A stretch of 64,000 bases of DNA from Streptomyces sp. NBRC 110028 (GTDB lineage: Bacteria; Actinomycetota; Actinomycetes; Streptomycetales; Streptomycetaceae). This document shows, piece after piece, positions 60,532 through 64,000 of the stretch (its first letter is position 1; each line of letters starts with the position of its first letter). The position numbers and the translations under genes were made by a program. The stretch covers positions 62,001 through 126,000 of the forward strand of contig NZ_BBUZ01000035.1 in the NCBI RefSeq assembly GCF_001417735.1, given 5' to 3'. Under the pieces are notes generated by a model. That model ran no database searches. It worked only from the letters and a program-made list of their open reading frames with translations, and was not told where the DNA came from.

Positions 60532-61374
60532 ATGCCGCTGGTGACCACCGCTGAGATCGTCGGACCGGCGTTGCGGGGCGGGCTCGGCGCGGGGGCGTTC
60601 AATGTGATCCAGATCGAGCACGCCCAGGCGATCGTGGCCGGGGCGGAGGCGGCCGGGGCACCGGTCATCCTGCAGATCAGCGAGAACGCGGTGCGGTATC
60701 ACGGCGCCCTGGCCGCGATCGGCCGGGCCACCGTCGAGGTGGCCCACGCCGCGCGGGTGCCGGTCGCGGTGCATCTGGACCATGCCACCGAGCCCGGACT
60801 GGTGCGGGAAGCGCTCGGGCTCGGCTTCGGGTCCGTGATGTTCGATGCCTCGGCGCGCGATTACGACGCCAATGTGGCCGCCACGGCGGCGGTGGCGGCC
60901 GACTGCCACGCCGCCGGGGTGTGGGTCGAGGCGGAGCTGGGCGAGGTGGGCGGCAAGAACGGGGTGCACTCCCCCGGCGCCCGGACCGATCCGGCCGAGG
61001 CCGCCGCCTATGTCGCGGCGACGGGCGTGGACGCCCTCGCGGTCGCGGTGGGCACCTCGCACGCCATGGTGGTGAAGGAGGCGGTGGTGGACCTGGAGCT
61101 GGTCGCGGCGCTGCGCGCGGCCGTACCCGTGCCGCTGGTGCTGCACGGTTCCTCCGGGGTACCCGAGGCCGATCTGACCCGCGCGGTCGCGGCGGGTCTG
61201 ACGAAGGTGAACATCGCCACCCACCTCAACGTGGCCTACACCCGGGCGATCCGCGGCCATCTCGCCGACCACCCGGAGGTGGTCGACCCGCGCCGCTACG
61301 TCGCGGCGGGGCGCGAGGCGGTGGCCCGCGAGGTGACCCGTCTGCTGGCCCTGGTGCGTGCCGTACCGCGCTGA
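60532..61374 (+). CDS. Class II ketose-bisphosphate aldolase
   Basis: The protein has 280 residues. GAFNVIQIEHAQAIVAGAE, VHLDHATEP with a zinc His, SVMFDASARDYDANV, EAELGEVGGKNGVHS and VLHGSSGVPEADL are the hallmarks of the FbaA/GatY/KbaY family. In this operon tagatose-1,6-bisphosphate is a likely substrate, splitting to dihydroxyacetone phosphate and glyceraldehyde 3-phosphate; fructose bisphosphate is possible. Confidence 0.9.
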   Translation: MPLVTTAEIVGPALRGGLGAGAFNVIQIEHAQAIVAGAEAAGAPVILQISENAVRYHGALAAIGRATVEVAHAARVPVAVHLDHATEPGLVREALGLGFGSVMFDASARDYDANVAATAAVAADCHAAGVWVEAELGEVGGKNGVHSPGARTDPAEAAAYVAATGVDALAVAVGTSHAMVVKEAVVDLELVAALRAAVPVPLVLHGSSGVPEADLTRAVAAGLTKVNIATHLNVAYTRAIRGHLADHPEVVDPRRYVAAGREAVAREVTRLLALVRAVPR

Positions 61375-61423
61375 GACCGCGCACTCGCGCTGTTGACGTG
61401 ACCGCAGTGTTGACGCGCCCGCA

Positions 61424-61666
61424 GTGTCGACATGGGCGGTCAAGAACTGTTCGCAGATATCCAGCGGCAAGTACCGCGCCGACGACGAGACGTCGGCGAC
61501 CGTGCCGGTCTGCGACGGCATCGACCCGAACCCGGAGACGGGCGGCGCCGAGTCGGGCGTGACGTACATCCTCTTCAAGAACTCCTCGGTGTCCCCCATC
61601 GAGAACCACGACAAGGCGGTCTCGGCCGGCGACGGCCTGGCCGAGCAGTTCGTCCAGAACAACTGA
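61424..61666 (+). pseudogene. Remnant of a GH75 chitosanase
   Basis: An 80-codon open frame joins two separated parts of a secreted GH75 chitosanase. SGKYRADDETSATVPVCD comes from near the mature N-terminus. It is directly followed by GIDPNPETGGAESGVTYILF, then VSPIENHDKAVSAGDGLAEQF, the C-terminus. Signal peptide and catalytic core are absent. The frame is kept, so an in-frame internal deletion is likely. It lies 50 bp after the aldolase gene and has no clear ribosome-binding site. Confidence 0.65.
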
Positions 61667-61797
61667 CCTTTCGCCCCTCCCACCGCGCACCGGCACCCGC
61701 GCGGCCGGCACCGGTGGCGCGATGACTTTTCCCCGTCCCGAGGGTCCCTTCTGATGAGCGCGCGAGCCATCGCGCGCCCCCCAACAGGAGGTGGACG

Positions 61798-62190
61798 TTG
61801 GCCGGTCCCGAGCCCGAGAGCCCGCCCGCGCTTCCCCCGGCCGTTCTGGTCCTCGACCGGCCGCCGCGGACCCGCGCCGAGGTGGAGCGGCTGTGTGAAC
61901 GGCTGCGCGAGCTGGTGCGGCGCAGCGCGCCCGGTCCCGTCACGGTGGACGTGGGCGCGGCGCACCGGCCGGATCTGGCCATGGTCGAGACCCTGGCCCG
62001 GCTGCGGCTGACCGCCCGCCGTCTGGGGCGGGAGATCCGACTGCGGAACACCGGCGGCGAGCTGGCCGCGGTGCTCACCCGGGCAGGACTGGACGGCACG
62101 TTACGGATCGAGCCGGGGAGGGAGGCCGAACAGCGGGAACAGCCGCTCGGTGTCCAGGAAGGAGTTGAGCCCGGTGATCCGCCCGGCTGA
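61798..62190 (+). CDS. STAS-domain protein
   Basis: The protein has 130 residues from a TTG at 61798, supported by AGGAGG seven bases upstream. AVLVLDRPPRTRAEVERLCERL, VDVGAAHRPDLAMVETLARLRLTARRL and RLRNTGGELAAVLTRAGL form an anti-anti-sigma-like STAS fold. The usual phosphorylatable Ser after the D of the central strand is not obvious, so it may not be a standard RsbV. The last 90 bp are antisense to the 3' end of the ECF sigma gene, and residues after about 105 are low in family likeness. Confidence 0.75.
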   Translation: MAGPEPESPPALPPAVLVLDRPPRTRAEVERLCERLRELVRRSAPGPVTVDVGAAHRPDLAMVETLARLRLTARRLGREIRLRNTGGELAAVLTRAGLDGTLRIEPGREAEQREQPLGVQEGVEPGDPPG

Positions 62191-63090
62191 TATCTCCAGG
62201 ACCTGGAGCGCCCAGGGCTCATGACCGCCGCCCGGTCCGCCCGGCCGGTACTGGCCGAAGGCGGGCGTCCCGTTCGCCACGGTAGGGACCAGCCGGGAGC
62301 CCCGGCAGCCGATGCCGTGCCCCAGCAGCCAGGTGCGGATGTCGTCGTGGCCGCGCAGCCACAGGTCGTAGGGCGGCATGGACAGCGTGGCGTCCTCGTG
62401 CAGGAGCGAGGTGAGGGAGTCCAGGTCGTAGCGCTCGAAGGCGTCCACGTAGCGGGCGAGGAGGGCGCGCTGCTCCTCGTCCAGCGGCTTGACCGGATCG
62501 GTGTCGCTGATCTCGCTCGCGGCGAGCGTGGCCCGGGCGCGCTGCAGCGCGCTGTTGACCGAGGCGACCGTGGTGTCCAGCAGCTCGGCGACCTCGGCGG
62601 CCTTCCAGGCCAGCACCTCCCGCAGGATGAGCACCGCGCGCTGGCGCGGCGCCAGGTGCTGGAGGGCGGCCACGAACGCCAGCCGCACCGCGTCCCGCTG
62701 GGCGGCGACCTCGGCGGGGTCCCCGCCGTCGGCCAGCACGTGCCCGTCGGGCACCGGCCCGATCCAGGTGACCTCGGGCTGTGTGGTGAGGGTGGCGGGC
62801 GTCGCCGAGGAGACGGCGGTGAGGTCCATCGGACGGGCCCGGCGCTTGCTCCCGTTCAGCATGTCCAGACAGACGTTGGTGGCGATGCGGTACAGCCATG
62901 AGCGCAGCGCCGACCGGCCCTCGAAGCGGTCCAGGCCCTTCCAGGCGCGGACCATCGTCTCCTGGACCGCGTCCTCCGCCTCGAACGCCGAGCCCAGCAT
63001 CCGGTAGCAGTAACCGGTGAGCTGGACCCGGTACGGCTCCAGCTGGAGCTCGGCACCGGCCGTGCCGTCCACTGTCGCGACATCACTCAT
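62101..63090 (-). CDS. ECF-type sigma factor with C-terminal SnoaL-like domain
   Basis: The protein has 329 residues. Sigma region 2 (YRVQLTGYCYRMLGSAFEAEDAVQETMVRAWKGL is the core, residues 20-53) and region 4 (LPPRQRAVLILREVLAWKAAEV-like, about 165-215, with VASVNSALQRARATL) are joined by an acidic linker. A SnoaL/NTF2-like domain (220-325) follows, as in SigG/SigJ-type factors, where it controls activity in place of an anti-sigma. Its 3' end overlaps the STAS gene by 90 bp. Confidence 0.9.
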   Translation of the reverse strand: MSDVATVDGTAGAELQLEPYRVQLTGYCYRMLGSAFEAEDAVQETMVRAWKGLDRFEGRSALRSWLYRIATNVCLDMLNGSKRRARPMDLTAVSSATPATLTTQPEVTWIGPVPDGHVLADGGDPAEVAAQRDAVRLAFVAALQHLAPRQRAVLILREVLAWKAAEVAELLDTTVASVNSALQRARATLAASEISDTDPVKPLDEEQRALLARYVDAFERYDLDSLTSLLHEDATLSMPPYDLWLRGHDDIRTWLLGHGIGCRGSRLVPTVANGTPAFGQYRPGGPGGGHEPWALQVLEISAGRITGLNSFLDTERLFPLFGLPPRLDP

Positions 63091-63121
63091 CGACGCACCT
63101 CGACGTTTCTGCTTCTGCGGA

Positions 63122-63133
63122 CTCCCATGGGAG
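63122..63133. promoter_or_regulatory. 12-bp perfect palindrome upstream of the ECF gene
   Basis: CTCCCATGGGAG lies 32 bp upstream of the ECF start on the minus strand, within the expected leader or promoter. It could be a regulator site. There is no further support. Confidence 0.3.
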
Positions 63134-63192
63134 GAAAGCTAGCGCGCGGCACCGACAAAACCTCTGATCTGCGAAGACCTCCGGGAATCCGG

Positions 63193-63432
63193 TCAGGCCA
63201 CCGGCCGGGCGCGGACCATCGAGGCGTGCACCTGGTGCCCGCCGCTGGCGATCATCCGCACCTCGGCGCGGTCGCTGATCTCGGCCCGCACGATGCCGGT
63301 GTCGTCCGCGTAGACGGGGTGTCCGCCGGGACCGCTGGAGTCCGTGCGGTGCACCATCACGATGTCCTCGGCCTCCGGCTCCGGGGCAACCGGATCGGCG
63401 AAAATCAGCTCGTATCTCTCGCGTCGCGGCAT
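63193..63432 (-). CDS. DUF6296 family protein
   Basis: The protein has 79 residues from ATG 63432, with GGGAGGAG seven bases upstream. It begins MPRRERYELIFADP and contains GPGGHPVYADDTGIVRAEISD and EVRMIASGGHQ, a small beta-rich protein known only from actinobacteria. No function is assigned. It is monocistronic as far as can be seen. Confidence 0.75.
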   Translation of the reverse strand: MPRRERYELIFADPVAPEPEAEDIVMVHRTDSSGPGGHPVYADDTGIVRAEISDRAEVRMIASGGHQVHASMVRARPVA

Positions 63433-63563
63433 CAGGCACTCCTCCCACACGGACCCGCCCCCTCGCCCCAAACCGGGACAATCAACACTATCGAACAGAC
63501 GCGTCACCGCAAGAGGGTCGCGGAATCCCGGGCGGCGGCAGGGCCGCGGACGGGGCCGACGCC

Positions 63564-64000
63564 TCAGGGCTTCTGGGCCACCGCGCCGCGGGCCAGCGGG
63601 GTCATGACCGAGCCGATGACGGTGACCGCGGCGATGGAGCCGAGGGTGATGCCCCAGGCGAGCGGGCCGAGGGGGGTGCAGTCGAAGAACTGGCTCACGC
63701 CCGGCGTCTGGATGATCCCGGCGAGAACCGCGGCCGAGCCGAGCCCGGCGATCAGCACATGCCGGTCCAGGCCGCCGGTGGCCAGGGTCTGCGCCAGTTG
63801 CGTACCGACCAGGGCGACGAGCGCCACCGTGCCGGCCCGGCGCTTGCGGCCGGTGAGCCGGGCGCCCGTCCACGCCACGCCCGCACCGGCGGCCGTGATG
63901 ATGCCGCGCAGCATCATCTCCCGGTTCAGCGCGGTGCCCAGGGAACGGCTCGGGCCCTCCTTGAGCAGCCGCTCGCCGGTGTGGCCGGTGGGTTCGCGCA
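63564..64000 (-). CDS. C-terminal part of a cation-translocating P-type ATPase
   Basis: The frame enters from the right edge. About 145 residues are visible, starting TGHTGERLLKEGPSRSLGTALNREMMLRG, then three or four hydrophobic segments (GTVALVALVGTQLAQTLAT, VLIAGLGSAAVLAGIIQTPG, GPLAWGITLGSIAAVTVIGSV). This is the terminal membrane part of CtpI-like actinobacterial P-type ATPases. The ATPase core, including the DKTG site, would lie beyond the window, so ion specificity cannot be judged. Confidence 0.75.
   Translation of the reverse strand, partial: REPTGHTGERLLKEGPSRSLGTALNREMMLRGIITAAGAGVAWTGARLTGRKRRAGTVALVALVGTQLAQTLATGGLDRHVLIAGLGSAAVLAGIIQTPGVSQFFDCTPLGPLAWGITLGSIAAVTVIGSVMTPLARGAVAQKP

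Overview
The window is high-GC actinobacterial DNA, almost certainly Streptomyces or a close relative. The genes are dense, with strong third-position GC and many GTG starts (one TTG), and neighbouring genes often share stop/start overlaps. Many families are typical of streptomycetes: SpoIIE-type PP2C sensor phosphatases, a streptogrisin-like protease, a SigB-type sigma factor, DUF1876 and DUF6296 proteins, an Rv1733c-type membrane protein, a Vms1/baeRF-type protein and several GntR regulators. I saw no rRNA, tRNA, CRISPR array, transposase or integrase.

Left part (1-20 kb). A membrane sensor phosphatase runs off the left edge. Then come a secreted GH20 hexosaminidase, a Gfo/Idh/MocA oxidoreductase and two decayed genes: an SDR remnant and a ketoacyl synthase-ACP gene with a frameshift and an internal deletion. 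An Lrp regulator, dimethylargininase (ddaH) and ornithine aminotransferase (rocD) form an arginine/ornithine block that ends in a strong hairpin. The tightly coupled run 10383-19102 follows: a membrane-anchored ABM monooxygenase, fused aminodeoxychorismate synthase (PabAB), a benzoate-CoA-ligase-like enzyme, a second adenylate-forming enzyme, an FAD monooxygenase, an aminodeoxychorismate-lyase-like enzyme and an AhpD/CMD protein. It looks like a p-aminobenzoate-derived biosynthetic cluster with no intact PKS or NRPS.

Middle part (20-45 kb). A FadR-type regulator, a cellulase-like hydrolase, galactonate dehydratase and an SDR form a sugar-acid locus with a shared AT-rich candidate operator. 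Next are a second PP2C sensor phosphatase, an MHS-type MFS transporter with anmK, a methyltransferase remnant, a solitary DnaK paralogue, a YoaK-like membrane protein and an M19 dipeptidase. The most intriguing locus is 33.7-41.8 kb. It holds an NCS1 nucleobase-type permease, a SnoaL-flavin reductase fusion, a luciferase-like flavin monooxygenase, two tandem AA_synth-family proteins, an alpha/beta hydrolase, an aldehyde dehydrogenase and a GntR regulator. The five catabolic genes overlap head to tail, and a perfectly conserved 16-nt motif lies at both ends of the locus. It resembles in logic the Rut uracil and pyr pyridine oxidative ring-opening pathways but has a different gene set, so it is my main candidate for an undescribed catabolic system. 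An MFS-sialidase-GntR operon with a clear inverted-repeat operator follows.

Right part (45-64 kb). This holds a Tat-exported GH3 beta-glucosidase, an AEC transporter, a SigB-family sigma factor, a glucose-dehydrogenase-like SDR, a DUF308 membrane protein, a Vms1-like protein, a polX-uracil-DNA-glycosylase repair operon, a secreted protease with low-complexity linkers, rhamnose mutarotase and aroQ. A DeoR/SIS/class II aldolase sugar locus follows, then a GH75 chitosanase remnant, a STAS protein overlapping an ECF sigma factor with a SnoaL-like tail, a DUF6296 protein and the C-terminus of a P-type ATPase running off the right edge.
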